A stretch of DNA of 64,000 nucleotides from Catonia carolina (taxonomy: Eukaryota; Arthropoda; Insecta; Hemiptera; Achilidae). The notes under the pieces are model-generated. The model searched no databases. It saw only the letters and a program-made list of their open reading frames with translations, and had not been told where the DNA came from. A program made the translations under genes and the position numbers. The stretch covers positions 184,957,283 through 185,021,282 of the forward strand of contig JAQMRL010000001.1 in NCBI GenBank assembly GCA_035578175.1, in the 5' to 3' direction. Below are positions 52,079 through 64,000 of the stretch, in pieces (within the stretch, counting starts at the first letter, position 1; each line of letters begins with the position of its first letter).

Positions 52079-52714
52079 GATTATTTTTTTAATTTACGAA
52101 TCCGAAAACCGTTTTTTACTATCTCGTAGTTTTTGACACCTGGGTGTGACGGATGGAGGGACGGATAAAGAAAAATGGTAGATGATAATTTAAAAATTGC
52201 CACCAATAACAACCTAACGTATATTACTTTTAATATAGAATCATTTTTTAAATATGAATCATGAAATGAAAAATATATCATTAAGTCTTCCATCGAATAT
52301 TTGTTTACGTATTATTATTTATAATTTTATTAATACCTATAGTTAATAAATTTTCGATAATAATACATGGGAAAATAATAGCTGTGTTAATAATACTTAA
52401 GGATTAAAACCATGACAAACGGATTAACCAATGCGCTTTATTAAACTCATAACTATTTCAGCAGTTAATTTATACTGTTGTCTTAGTCCTTTAAAGAATG
52501 ATTCTTTTAAGAAAAATCTATTTAAAATTTCTAATTTAAACATATCACTAGATTCCAAAAATACTACTCATTTGAAAATTTCATTACAGATTTTACGAGT
52601 ACTATCTGTAATGTAGAGTACGAAACTACGGCAATGATGCAAAATTTCCGATAACCTAATTTCAACTGATTTTCATGCTTCATAACCACCTAAGGTCAAA
52701 AAAGTGGTTTTTGA

Positions 52715-52800
52715 AAATCTCTCTCTCTCTCTCGCTCTCTCTACCCCTCCCTCTTTCCGCTTCACACCACCGTTCCTCCCTCCACCCCTTTCCATTTTCC
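52715..52800. repeat. Polypyrimidine (CT-rich) tract
   Basis: CTCTCTCTCTCTCGCTCTCT followed by a C- and T-rich stretch to about 52798. Low-complexity sequence. Confidence 0.8.
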
Positions 52801-53237
52801 GAATATGTGTGTGAGGGGCGTTATTCATCCTAAAGCAAAAACTACCTAGAGCTTATTAGAAGGGTGTAAGCTAAGTGAATTTCCTGTGATCATTCGTGGG
52901 AAGATCACTACTCTCATCCTATAAATTGGTTTACTCAAAATTTTGTACTTAAGGCACAATTTTTAGAGTTCATAATTTATTGATCACGTAAAAAATTAGA
53001 AAAGTCAAAAATGCTATAGAATTTGTACTTAATATTTTTTGACAGATGGTTACTCTAGCAGCAATGATTAAGCTCATGTAAAAATCAAAAGAAAACCCTT
53101 TTTCTCAAAGGGGTTTATATCAAAATTATAAACATAAAGTTCATTTTATCGTAAAAGTACAAAATAAAAATTCTTGGTGATATCGATATTTTTGTCCAAC
53201 ACTTAGTTTAGCTAAAATTGTAGGCTAGATTTTTTAA

Positions 53238-53648
53238 ACTATATTAAAATAGGTTCATTCCTTTTGTTGTATCGTTAAAGTCTGCTGACTACATGAAACT
53301 ATCCCTGTTATTGGTCGCTCTGTGGACCAATAGTGGTTAGAGCGCTATACTGCGCTCCCTCATTGCAAAGTGTGTTGTACTATTCCCGGGTGAGGTATGG
53401 AATTATTACACGTTAAAACCTACCAATTCTGTACTGTAACCCATACTATATTAAAATAGGTTCATTCCTTTTGTTGTATCGTTAAAGTCTGCTGACTACA
53501 TGAAACTATCCCTGTTATTGGTCGCTCTGTGGACAAAAGTGGTTAGAGCGCTATACTGCGCTCCCTCATTGCAAAGTGTGTTGTACTATTCCCGGGTGAG
53601 GTATGGAATTATTACACGTTAAAACCTACCAATTCTGTACTGTAACCC
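53238..53648 (+). repeat. ~205 bp tandem duplication containing a SINE head
   Basis: ACTATATTAAAATAGGTTCA at 53238 recurs at 53445. The two units differ by a few bases near GTGGACCAATAGTGG / GTGGACAAAAGTGG. Each unit carries ~75 bp of flank plus the head and most of a family B SINE (CGCTCTGTGGAC, TATTCCCGGGTGAGGTATGG). Confidence 0.92.
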
Positions 53649-53705
53649 ATACTAGTAGCTTAAACACCAAAACAGTTGATGGGACTTTAAATAAACTAAA
53701 ACAAA
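53520..53705 (+). repeat. SINE family B, 3'-complete copy of the duplication
   Basis: The second unit of the tandem duplication runs on through AACAGTTGATGGGACTTTAA to AATAAACTAAAAC, the family B 3' end, which the first unit lacks. The duplication therefore happened after the SINE inserted. Confidence 0.75.
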
Positions 53706-53745
53706 TAACTATTATAAAAAATACTTCTTGTACTATCACTTATTT

Positions 53746-53875
53746 TTAGTTTATTTTTAAAGTAGTATCAACATCTTAGTCGTAAGAGACTGCCTACAAT
53801 GGGTTATGGAACAGTAGATTTCAATGTGTTAAAATTTTCATATTCTCACCAAGATTCGTACCTGAAACCATCTAT
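53746..53875 (-). repeat. SINE family B, 3' part
   Basis: Minus strand: CAGGTACGAATCTTGGTGAG, AAAATTTTAACACATTG, CCATAACCCATTGTAGGCAG, GATGTTGATACTACTTTAAA. Confidence 0.65.
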
Positions 53876-53882
53876 ATGAATA

Positions 53883-54031
53883 CCTTCTCTTGCTTACATG
53901 AATACTCGTACATAGGCAAGAGAAAGTATTATTTCCATGGCATTTTTCGAAATTGAGTTTTCACCGGATCTACACGTTTTCAGACCCCCTGAACCCAAAA
54001 AACATGTTTTTAGCGATTGGTCTGTGCGCGT

Positions 54032-54085
<54 letters not shown>

Positions 54086-54892
54086 GTGTATATGTGTGTC
54101 TGTACGAACAAAATATCTCAAGAACGGAACATTGTACGGACTTAAAACTTAAGTTAGGTACCGAACCCGGTAGGCTACCGGACCCGACACGAACATTTTC
54201 ATCAAAATCGGTCAACCGGAATAGTAGTTTATTCGTGTCATTTTTCACTTTTTGCGATTTTCTCAAAAACGGCTCCAATAATGTTTTTAGAATTTCCTCA
54301 TTTACTACATTTTGTATGCTCTATAAGTAGGGTAGGTGCCATGACTGCTGAAATTCTCGGGGAGGCTGTGCTCTCATACAAAAAAAATGGTTTTTTAAGA
54401 TTACGGCTTTAATATGCATTTTAGCGCAAAACTGTGTATTAAAAGTTGCTGAGAATTTAAAAATCTACAACTTTTATTTCAAACATTTGTTTTGTATAAC
54501 GCTTAGTTCTGCAGTAATTAGTGATTTCTGTTCATGATCTATTTCATGAAAATCTGTAAAAAAATGGATTATTTTGAGATTTCTGCCTTAGTATGCATTT
54601 TACGACAAAAGTAGGCCTATATAATCAAATTTATAAGAAATTAAAAGATCTACAACTTTTATTTAGCACATTTTTCTCTACAGAGCCTAGTTCAGCGTGA
54701 AAGAAAGATTTTCCTATTTTTAAGCCAAACTGAGGTTGATTTTCATTATTCATCATTCACTCTTGATTGAAATAAGGTTATTTTTTTAAGGTTAGTTTTT
54801 TTTGTTGATTTCTAGTGTTTTATTACTAATATTAGGTTATATTGTTTATTATTTACACTGGCAAGAGAAAGTTGTGTGAGTGTTTCAAACCA
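53883..54892 (+). mobile_element. HINE-like element, complete
   Basis: The 5' end folds as a near-perfect stem: CTTCTCTTGCTTACATG paired with GTACATAGGCAAGAGAAAG. TG tract at 54022-54080; 3' end GGCAAGAGAAAG plus GTGTGAGTGTTTCAAACCA. Confidence 0.9.
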
Positions 54893-56521
54893 GATTTTTT
54901 GGTAAGAGAATCACTACGCTAAGAAGCGACGAAAAGCATTTTGTTTCGATTTAATTTTTCAGTATGTTCGATATCATTGTAGGTGTATCGTACACTTCAT
55001 TCAATAAATAAGTAAAACTAGTACTTCTTGAAGATTAGTTAAAACATTAGTGCAGTTTGCCGTAAAACTTATTGGGTATTTTACAGCATATGATAAATTA
55101 CACGAAAGAAAGTAAAAGTTTGGAAGGCGAAGCTAATAATCCGAATCTAAACACTGGTATTAGAACTCATTACTGCTATTTTTAAACTCGTTACAATTAC
55201 TGTACTTCAGGCACACTTAATTACTTAAACAACGCAACGAACCTGAGAATATTGAAAGAAAAAGTTGAATGGGTTAAAGATAATGACTCATTGCCACAGT
55301 TCTACATTATCTGTGTTTTGGCTGTGATGCTGACATACTGCGTGCCAAGTAGAAACAAATAGCGAAGAAATGTAGGAACCCGCACGAAGTAAATAAAATA
55401 TACGACCCTGCCTAAAAGAAAAAAAATACATACCTGTGGTTCTATTTACCAAATAACCTTAATTTATAAACACAAGAAAACAAAATACTAAATTAGTCAA
55501 ATAAAAAGTTAAATATAGGATTTATAGTAACGCATGCTAACTGATTTTATCTGAACGATTAAGATACATTTTTAACTATTCATGATTTAAATTATTAAAA
55601 TAGCGACTAACGATAAGAAATTTTACTGAATTTAAATTTCCATACCACAACACAAGAAACAGAATCTATTACTATGCAGCTTATCACAACTCTTTAATTG
55701 TTTCAACAAAAACTTACTTAGGAAGGTAGAAAATACATTAAAAAAGTACCACAAGTATTAAACGTTGTAGGTTTTCTATTTGTTTAAAAAAGCGAAAAAT
55801 GATTGATGAAATATTTCACAGTGTACAAGAATTTTTATTTGAATAATTTTGTTTTAAAAATAAATTTACAATTAGGTAAACGTTGAAGTAAATTGTGTAT
55901 TACTTGGTAAAAATTATTAGATGACACGCTTAAAGCAAGTAAGTACTACTCTAGTAGAAATAAAAATATAAATAAATTAAGGTAAGTAAATAATTTAACT
56001 GTATTAATATTTTTCGACTTATCAGTTTTTATCTTGACATTTTCTATACTACCTTTATGGAGTCTTTTGGATACAGTAAACAAAAAAAAAATTTTTAAAT
56101 AAAGGCCGATAGCCTTTATCAAAGGAAATCAGAAAGAGAAGATTACAGTTTTACGTACACATATAAGGAATGGAAAACACCTGATTAACAAAGAAAATTT
56201 CCAACCTGCTTAACAATCACAAGAACAAGATAAAACGGTTTAATGAAATAAACAAAGACCTTGTAAACAACGCAATAGACTCAAAAACCATAAAACATAG
56301 TGCAACATTTAGAGAAATAATACAGAAATTGGAGTTTCAGGAGAGGAAGAAACCCACTTGCGGAAGAGGGAGAAAGTGGACTCAAGAGGACAAACAGCAC
56401 ACTCGAGAAAGATGAAAGAGGCATAGGCTAAGAAGTTGATTAAGCGTACTCTCTGAAATGAGCTATTCGAGAAAAAAGGGTGATAGTAAGCACTATATTA
56501 TGCTGGATTATTATTTTTAAA
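54893..56521. other. No gene seen
   Basis: AT-rich with a modestly GC-richer part at 55200-55440. That part ends in a minus-strand donor-like CACAG|GTATGT (exon edge at 55434) but shows no recognised coding sequence. Confidence 0.45.
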
Positions 56522-56655
56522 TGTCCAGGATTCGATTTTCGGCTAGGGTCAAAAAATTCCTTAATACGGTAAAATCCACTAATACTGTTATTTAACACAC
56601 TACAGTATCTATTGACTAAGATGTAGATATGATCTTAACGAAACAAACAAAATGA
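56522..56655 (+). repeat. SINE family B, 3' part
   Basis: CAGGATTCGATTTTCGGCTA (B box), GGGTCAAAAAATTCC, then TTGACTAAGATGTAGATATG and an AAACAAACAAAATGAAA end. Confidence 0.65.
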
Positions 56656-57244
56656 AATTAGAGATATGTACCTAGCCTTTAAACTAGTCCAGTCATTCAG
56701 CTGGTAGGACGTTTCTCTGAATTATTCGGTAACATCGACTGGGCGAGAGATTTGTGTAGTGACCGGTGAAAGCCGTAAATGAACCATCACCACAAAATGT
56801 CCCCACTCAAATTTGTCGCATCAAAATTTCTCCACAGTACAGTGATCAAACTGGATAATTATTATTAAATAAAACTTTTCCCGAAAGCTAAATAGATGCT
56901 AATAACAGCAAAAAGTAATGTGATTGTTATGATTGTTTTTTACTTGTTTTCAAACCTACATAATACTCTAAATTTCGGCCACGTATATTATACATATTGG
57001 ATTTGGCCCATTTTTCTCAAGATTCCAATAATATAGAACACAGTTGAAATTTGAGGAAATTTCAAATTGAATTTGAGGAAAACGGCTGAGTACATCATTC
57101 TGTATATATACTGTATATTTTATAAATAGCTAATGTAAAACAGTGTAAATATGATGAAACATTAAGATGTTATCCTTAAAATTCCAAATGGAGGGAAAAA
57201 TAATTAGAATTTTTAAAAATATGTTAAATTTAACAAAAAAAATC
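56656..57244. other. No gene seen; unclassified GC-richer stretch 56690-56830
   Basis: GCTGGTAGGACGTTTCTCTG and GACTGGGCGAGAGATTTGTG stand out in base composition and may be an old repeat, but no second copy is present in the window. Confidence 0.35.
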
Positions 57245-58025
57245 TGGTGTGAAACACTCACACAACTTTCTCTTGCCAATGCAAATAATTAACAATAAAC
57301 CTAACATTAGTAATAAAACATTAGAAATGAACAAAAAACTAACCTCAAAAAACATTAGTGAAATACGCAAAATTAAAATCGACCTCAGTTTGGCTTAAAA
57401 ATACGGAAAATCGCTCATTCACGCTAAACTAGGCACTGTACAAAAAAATGCTTAAAATAAAAGTTGTAGATCTCTTAATTTCCTATAAATTTTATTTTAT
57501 ACACTTTTGTCGTAAAATGCATTCTAAGGCCGAAATCTTAAAAAAATAGATTTTTCACACGTTTTCGTGAGAAAAAAACAGAAAATTGCTAATTACTGCT
57601 AAACTAAGCATTATACAAAAAAATGTTTAAAATAAAAGTTGTAGAATTTTACATTCTCTACAACTTTTATTATATAATGTTTTGCGCTAAAATGCATATT
57701 AAAGCCGCAATCTTAAAAAAAAATGTTTTTACATAAAAACAGCCTCACGCAGAATTTCAGCAAACATGGCGCCTACCCTATTTTGTAGAAAATAAAAAAT
57801 TTAGTAAACCAGGCGATTTTTAAAAAAATCGTAGGACCAGTTTTTAAAATATCGCAAAAAAGTGAAAAATTATACGAATAAACTACTACTTCCGGTTGAC
57901 CGATTTTGATGAAAATGTTCGTGTCGGCTCCGGTAGTGGTATGTAACTTAAGTTTCAAGTTTCAAGTTCGTACGATGTTCCGTTCTTGAGATATTCTGTT
58001 CACACACAGACACAGACACACACAC

Positions 58026-58069
<44 letters not shown>

Positions 58070-58200
58070 CAATCGCTAAAAACATGTTTTTTTGGTTCAG
58101 GGGGTCTGAAAACGTATAGATCCGGTGAAAACTCGATTTCGAAAAATCGACATGAAAACAATACTTTCCTTCCTATATATTCATATAGGCAAGAGAAAGT
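57245..58200 (-). mobile_element. HINE-like element, complete, minus strand
   Basis: Both ends intact: TGGTGTGAAACACTCACAC with CTTTCTCTTGCC at the low end, GGCAAGAGAAAGT at 58188-58200. CA tract (TG on its own strand) at 58007-58067. Central hairpin at about 57633-57668. Confidence 0.92.
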
Positions 58201-60190
58201 AAAAAAATAAAACCATTTAGCTCACTAACTTTATAGAGTACCACTACATGTAACGGTTCTATAGACTTTTTAAATAATCCCGCTAACATAAATATATTTC
58301 TAAATAAATTAAATATAGGTAATATCCGTGAAATAAAAGCTCATGTGTCCTGTTGAATGGTTAGTTTAAGACAAACTTTATTTTTACTTTGTTTTAAATT
58401 ACAACTTTGGAATCTTAATGTAAAATAAAATATTAAATAAATTCTGAAAAATAATTTTGTGTTACTACTTTTGGTTAATTATTGGTTAATAAAAGAAATT
58501 AAATATTGTGGGTTTGTACTAGTTAAATTGAAATTTAAAAAAATAAATGTTATACTGTAAATTAAATATATGTGCCTGCACTAAAAATGTAGAAATCGGC
58601 TTGTTCTAAATAAATAATAGTAAATTAACACAACAGCTGATTGCTACAGGTTCAAGTACGAAAGGTAAATTTATGTCGGCGTAAATAGACGAATTTGCGA
58701 AAGATTTTTTTTTTTTGATGAAAATTTGCTTAAAATAGTTCACAGCCTACTCAAACAGAAATATCAGGAAATAATTTCAAATCTTCGGGATGATAATACC
58801 CGAAAGTATCTTAAATATAACCGAAACAAATCATAGAAATACCTTCATAAAAATGTAAACCATTTTTTTTATTAAGGGTTCTACAATTTTATTGAAAGTT
58901 TGTTTATATTATGTTAGTACTATCTAGATGTGAACCGGGAAGAAAGAAATCTTTTAAAATAATTAGAGGAACTTCAACCATTTCGTGCTGTATCTAATAT
59001 CATATTCCAGTTTTTCAGACGAGAAGTAAATTTTATCGAGAAGTGTTTATTACCACACGAGTGTTATGAAAAACAAAATCATTTCATTTATTAAGTTGAA
59101 CCTAATCCAAACAAAACACGTTTCGTATTTTTATTCTGTGTAGTGGTATGTTTAATTGAAAAATGTCAGCAATTTTATCCAACATAAATCACGTAAAAGA
59201 AAACTTAATGAGTGGTTATTAAATAAATTTATACCCTTAAAATTTTGCTATAATTATTACAATCAAATTGAATTTATTTCTTAATATAAGAGATATTAGA
59301 AATTAATATCTCTTCATATTGAATATTAGAATAATATTTCTTCATACAAAAGTATGAAGAGATATTACAAAGCCATTTTTCTTAATTACGTTAAAATTTA
59401 TGGGATATTGGCAGTCCTATGGCGGTTTTGTATATTTGTTGCATAGGGAACTAATTCAATATAAAAAGTAAGGCAAATCAAAAGCACAAACCACTCTAAT
59501 TCTCTAATAAAATCTTTTTACCAATAATAGTATTAGATTTTATGACCCAGTTATTGTGTTCACTAGAAAATCGTAATTATTTAAAAAAGGATTAAATCTT
59601 AAAGTGTTTCGTATTAAGTTATTTATTATAACATTCATACTTCTTTGAAATCAGCAGTGTGGAACTTGGTTGTCAAACAAATGGACCGATTGTGAAGCGT
59701 TCTTAACATGACACGGAAGATTTTCGTTAAAATAATTTCGTCGTACTAATTTGTGGGCGTGTTGCATAGCCTACATATCTTCCAAACAAATCACTTTTGG
59801 TCTATAAAATGTCGTGAAATGTGATTAGAGGAAATCCTACTATCGAATTTCTTTTGCCGTCTGAATACTCTTCTACAATAGACAGAGACTCAAGAAAGCA
59901 AAAATGAAAAAAAGGATATTTTTAGTTAAGTTACTTAATGAATTGTACAGTTGTGTAATGCAGCCTACACGTCGCGTGTCTAAAGTTAGACTACAAAAGG
60001 TTTCCCTTGAAAATAATACAATAGTAGGTAGGCCTATATTAGGGGGTGATTATCCGACTCATAGTAATGTCACTGAACCTCTTACAAATTACATAACAGT
60101 TATGATTACTACTGTCTTCTTTTCTGACAGAGAATGAAAAAAATATTTGCTGTGAAACTATTTGTTTTCTTTTATCAATTCACTTATGTG
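58201..60190. other. No gene seen
   Basis: AT-rich. A 77-codon frame at 59904-60137 (MKKRIFLVKLLNELYSCVMQ...) has no recognised motif and no support as a gene. Confidence 0.45.
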
Positions 60191-60194
60191 TTAA

Positions 60195-60924
60195 GGTGAG
60201 ACTGTACTTTGTATCCCGCCAATGTTAAATTTGCAATTTTTAGGTACATTTTTCATAGGATTGGTTAAAGAGAAGAAAATAAAACTTTACACACTTAACG
60301 ATGTTGGGTTTCTCTAGCTACTGGATTTTTTTTCCAATTTAATCTGTAGGACCATGAAATTAAAAATAAAATAACGACTAACATAGAATTTTTACAAATT
60401 TCTTTCTATGTGTTTTGAATACTACTAATTTTAGGACCATCTGAGAAAGTCATAAAAATGCCAGTGTATGTGCATGTACAAGAATAATAACTGGTAAAAA
60501 TTTCTACATGGTAGGTTTAATGGTTTCCGAGAAAAATGTACCTAAATGTTAACAATCTAAATTTCCGGGAAGAGACAAAAAGGCACAAATCAAAAACAAA
60601 ACGTACACAAATATACGAATTTCCCATCAACGGTTGGTTAGAAAGCTGAACAAACAGTTTTGAGAGTATTAAAAACAGTATGCAGATATTTTAAAAAACT
60701 GAAATTCCCTTTACACTAAAACGTGAAGTGTAAAATTAAGAAAAGTATTTGTTCTTGGTAACATGATAATTTTGCTGGGTAAACCTGATAAATACTTAAT
60801 TTTTCCATTAAAATAATTTTTTTACGTAATTTAATGTATTTCTGGTAGATCTAGCCCTGAAGTACTGAAAAACATAAAACACCGAAAATCGAAATTTACA
60901 GTCAAAACCATCGACAGTCTCACC
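60195..60924. mobile_element. TTAA-flanked MITE, 730 bp
   Basis: GGTGAGACTGT at the left and ACAGTCTCACC at the right form a perfect 11 bp terminal inverted repeat. TTAA flanks the element directly at 60191-60194 and 60925-60928. No coding capacity. TTAA duplication suggests mobilisation by a piggyBac-type transposase, but the ends differ from those of the 9664 element. Confidence 0.75.
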
Positions 60925-60995
60925 TTAAACGTTATACACCGACAATATATTTTACCATTCACAGATATTTTGTATTCTGTCTCCTAATTTACAAG

Positions 60996-61068
60996 CTGTT
61001 GTTTAGGTCAACAGCCGAAAGGGTGGTTTAAACCTCTAGAAATTTTACTAAGTAAAGCGAGGAATAAA
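60996..61068 (+). repeat. R340, 5' fragment
   Basis: AGCTGTTGTTTAGGTCAACA through TAGAAATTTTACTAAGTAAA and GCGAGGAATAAATA. It stops where the next HINE-like copy starts. Confidence 0.75.
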
Positions 61069-61077
61069 TAATCGTAA

Positions 61078-61599
<522 letters not shown>

Positions 61600-61784
61600 A
61601 AAAATATATTTTCTCAAGTTATAGCCTTTTAGTCAATTTAACGTAAAAATGTATGAAACCAAAAGAAAAGAGAAATCGTACGGTTTATTTTAATACACTA
61701 ATCTACAAATAGCAAAATAAATATGCATAAAAGCGATGCAAATAGAGGTTGCAACTCAACCAAACAATATTTCTGAGAATTAAG

Positions 61785-61915
61785 CCCCTCGGTTCAATTC
61801 CCAGCTTAGATCTTGAAATGGGTTAAAAAAACAACCATAAATACAGTTCCTTGACCCATAGAAGCAGCTAATCAAACAACTGTTGATGTAATTTTAAATA
61901 AACCTATTGTTTACA
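61785..61915 (+). repeat. SINE family B, 3' part
   Basis: CTCGGTTCAATTCCCAGCTT (B box), AGATCTTGAAATGGGTT, CAACTGTTGATGTAATTTTA and AATAAACCTA end. Confidence 0.7.
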
Positions 61916-62419
61916 TTAAAATATAACAAGTTTAGGCCTATCAATAAAATCTCCTAGATAAAATTCACTATTAAATAAACCTAATGTGTCTATAAATAAC
62001 AGGAAAAGCAGCTTTTAACTTTTGTAAAAGTCAAAAGTAGCGTTTTAATTTTCCAGTTATAAAGAAAAATAGTAAAATTTCTCATGAAAGTTTTGTATCT
62101 GTTCAACTCCAAGTGTATTCAGTTGCGGTGTGGAGTGAGAGTAGACTATTGACTAGCTATAACTTAGCCACAAATAAATCTAATATTTTATCTAGGTTCG
62201 TGTCAACGTCACTGCTTTCATCGTACCATTCTTAAGCTATTCTGGCTTTTCCTTTCTTAAAAAGTCCTTAAAATGTACCTTAAAGAAACCTATTTATAAA
62301 AAAGAACAAGTTATAATTCTCATAAATAAAGCATAAACTATTTTGTTATATAATATAATATGTTGGTGTTGTTACATAATTTAATGTACTAACTAGATTA
62401 AAATATTTATGCCTATTTT
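61916..62419. other. No gene seen
   Basis: AT-rich spacer between a SINE and the last HINE-like copy. Confidence 0.45.
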
Positions 62420-63347
62420 ACTTTCTTTTGCCTATATGAATACATATAGATATGAAGAAATTGTTTTCATGTTGATTTTTTGAAATCGAGTTTTCACCTT
62501 ATCTACACGTTTTCAGACCCCCGAACCAAAAAAACATTTTTTTAGCGATTGGTCTGTGTGTGTGCGCGCGGGCGTGTGAACAGAATATCTCAAGAACGGA
62601 ACATCGTACGAAGTTGAAACTTTTAACTTAAGTTAGGTACCACTACCGGATCCGACACGAACATTTTCACCAAAATCGGTCAACCAGAAGTAGTAGTTTA
62701 TTCGTCATTTTTCACTTTTTTGCAATTTTCTCAAAAACGGCTCCTACGATTTTTTAAAATCACCTAATTTATTACATTTTTTATGTTCTTCAAGATAAGG
62801 TAGGCGCCATGTCTGCTGAAATTCTTGGAGAGACTGTTCTCTCGTTAAAAAATTGTTGTTTTAAATTGCAGCCTTAATATGCATTTTAGTGCAAAAGTGT
62901 ATAATTAAAGTTGTAGACAATTTAAAAATCTATAACTTTTATTTCAAACATTTTTCGTAAAAATTAGTTTTGTGGTAATTTGTGATTTTCTGTTTTTTTT
63001 AATAAAAATCTGTAAAAATATTAGATTTTTTTTTTATATTTCGGCCGTAGTATCCATTTTACGACAAAAATTCATAATTAAATATATAGGAAATTAAAAG
63101 CTCTACAACTTTTATATAGAGCATTTTTCTCTACAGAACTTAGTTTAGCGTGAAAGAATGAATTTCCGTATTATTAAACCAAACTAAGATTGGTTTTAAT
63201 TTTGCGTAATTCACTCATCATTAAAATTAGGTTATGTTTTTGAAGTTAGTTTTTTTGTGTATTTCTAATGTTTTATTACTAATGTTAAGTTATATTGGTC
63301 ATTTATTTGCATTGGCTAGAGAAAGTCGTGTGAGTGTTTCACATCCA
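62420..63347 (+). mobile_element. HINE-like element, complete
   Basis: ACTTTCTTTTGCCTATATGA at the 5' end; short TG/GC tract (TGTGTGTGTGCGCGCGGGCG) at 62556-62576; 3' end GGCTAGAGAAAG and GTGTGAGTGTTTCACATCCA. Confidence 0.88.
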
Positions 63348-64000
63348 ATTTTTAATATTGGATATCATTGAAGATTAAACAATTTTATCTAATTCTCGTA
63401 CCATTTGCTCGCTTATTTTACGTACCATTTAAGTGGTTGTGACTATTGTATTTTCCTCACAATTTTCTCCGAAATTCCCGATTTTGTTTCTTTCATAATC
63501 TAAAACTGGACTAAAGTAGACTAACAGATTGTACGTCTCTTTATGCCGTCAGATCCAAATTTGCTTGCCGTAGACGAAGGAAAATGAGATTCATTGCGTA
63601 TGGCAAACTTAGAAGCCACAGGCACTTTACATTACAAATGATACTAAATAATTTGCCGCCTAAAGGGTTATATTTATTTTTACTTCCTATATTTAATTAT
63701 TTATTCATTCTTAAAGAACAAGTCACGAAGTGTTACATCATGGATTAACGGTGACATTTTAGACCCGCTATCAAATTTATTATTTAAGACTATCTAACAT
63801 GCTAAACAGACATCTTAATTAAATATTCATACTTATTGACAAATGAGATGACAAAAAAATAACTTCAATACAAACAATTTGCATTTATTATCCTACAAGC
63901 AGTATCATAATTTTTGCAATCTGCCAATCATAGACAAGGTTTTGGAGAATCAGCTGATAAATTAGGTAAAAAGCCTTGTAATGCTTCAATGCAAAAATTA
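63348..64000. other. No gene seen
   Basis: AT-rich to the window edge; nothing recognised. Confidence 0.45.

Noticed and set aside
55434..55480. Minus-strand donor-like CACAG|GTATGT as a possible ACSL first exon
   Set aside because: No acceptor, no coding sequence resembling an ACSL N-terminus and phase cannot be confirmed; could at best be an untranslated exon.
59904..60137. 77-codon plus-strand frame
   Set aside because: No recognisable motif, ordinary for AT-rich intergenic DNA of this length, and no splice or promoter support.

Overview
This is a 64 kb piece of a eukaryotic, almost certainly insect, nuclear genome. It is AT-rich, its one recognisable host gene is split by GT/AG introns, and it is full of transposable elements (TEs). 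The element mix (RTE- and R1-type LINEs, tRNA-derived SINEs, piggyBac, pogo and mariner-like DNA elements) fits a hemipteran-like insect. That placement is inference; no species marker is present.

Host genes. The main gene is a long-chain acyl-CoA synthetase of the ACSL1/5/6 type on the minus strand. Ten exons lie between 44618 and 23023. All junctions agree in phase and give 632 residues plus a stop. The N-terminal exon(s) with the membrane anchor and the promoter were not found; they are either in the 19 kb upstream of 44618 or beyond the window. Two weaker host candidates lie at the left end: a complete 60-codon, GC-rich microprotein frame with one membrane segment (190-372, minus), and a CpG-rich block at 1438-1816 followed by a possible 70 bp exon at 3011-3080 (plus).

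Mobile DNA. The most abundant family is a roughly 1 kb non-coding repeat with about a dozen copies or fragments. It has subterminal inverted repeats (CTTTCTCTTGCC / GGCAAGAGAAAG), a TG-rich tract near the 5' end whose length differs in every copy, an internal hairpin and a 3' terminal hairpin (GTGTGA-GTGTT-TCACAC). This layout matches Helentron-associated non-autonomous elements (HINE/DINE-1 type), and I use 'HINE-like' as a working name. One copy (9451-11342) contains an exactly 1000 bp internally deleted piggyBac with TTAA duplications. Just beyond that copy is a nearly full-length RTE-clade LINE (11400-14692) with a 9 bp target-site duplication (TSD), broken by a frameshift and a stop. Other delimited elements are a pogo/Tigger-like element (15309-16350), two mariner-like elements with TA duplications (20776-21407 and 24253-25629), a 5'-truncated R1-type LINE with poly(A) and a 15 bp TSD (30020-31056), a TTAA-flanked MITE (60195-60924), three SINE families (called A, B and C here) and an unclassified ~340 bp repeat ('R340').

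Layout. 0-7.5 kb: host candidates plus a patchwork of LINE, SINE, R340 and HINE pieces. 9.4-16.4 kb: nested HINE/piggyBac, RTE LINE, pogo. 16.4-23.0 kb: AT-rich, with one R340 and one mariner derivative. 23.0-44.6 kb: ACSL, whose introns hold most of the mid-window TEs. 44.6-64 kb: no recognised gene; SINEs, R340 and five HINE-like copies. No RNA genes, CRISPR arrays or bacterial-type features were seen.
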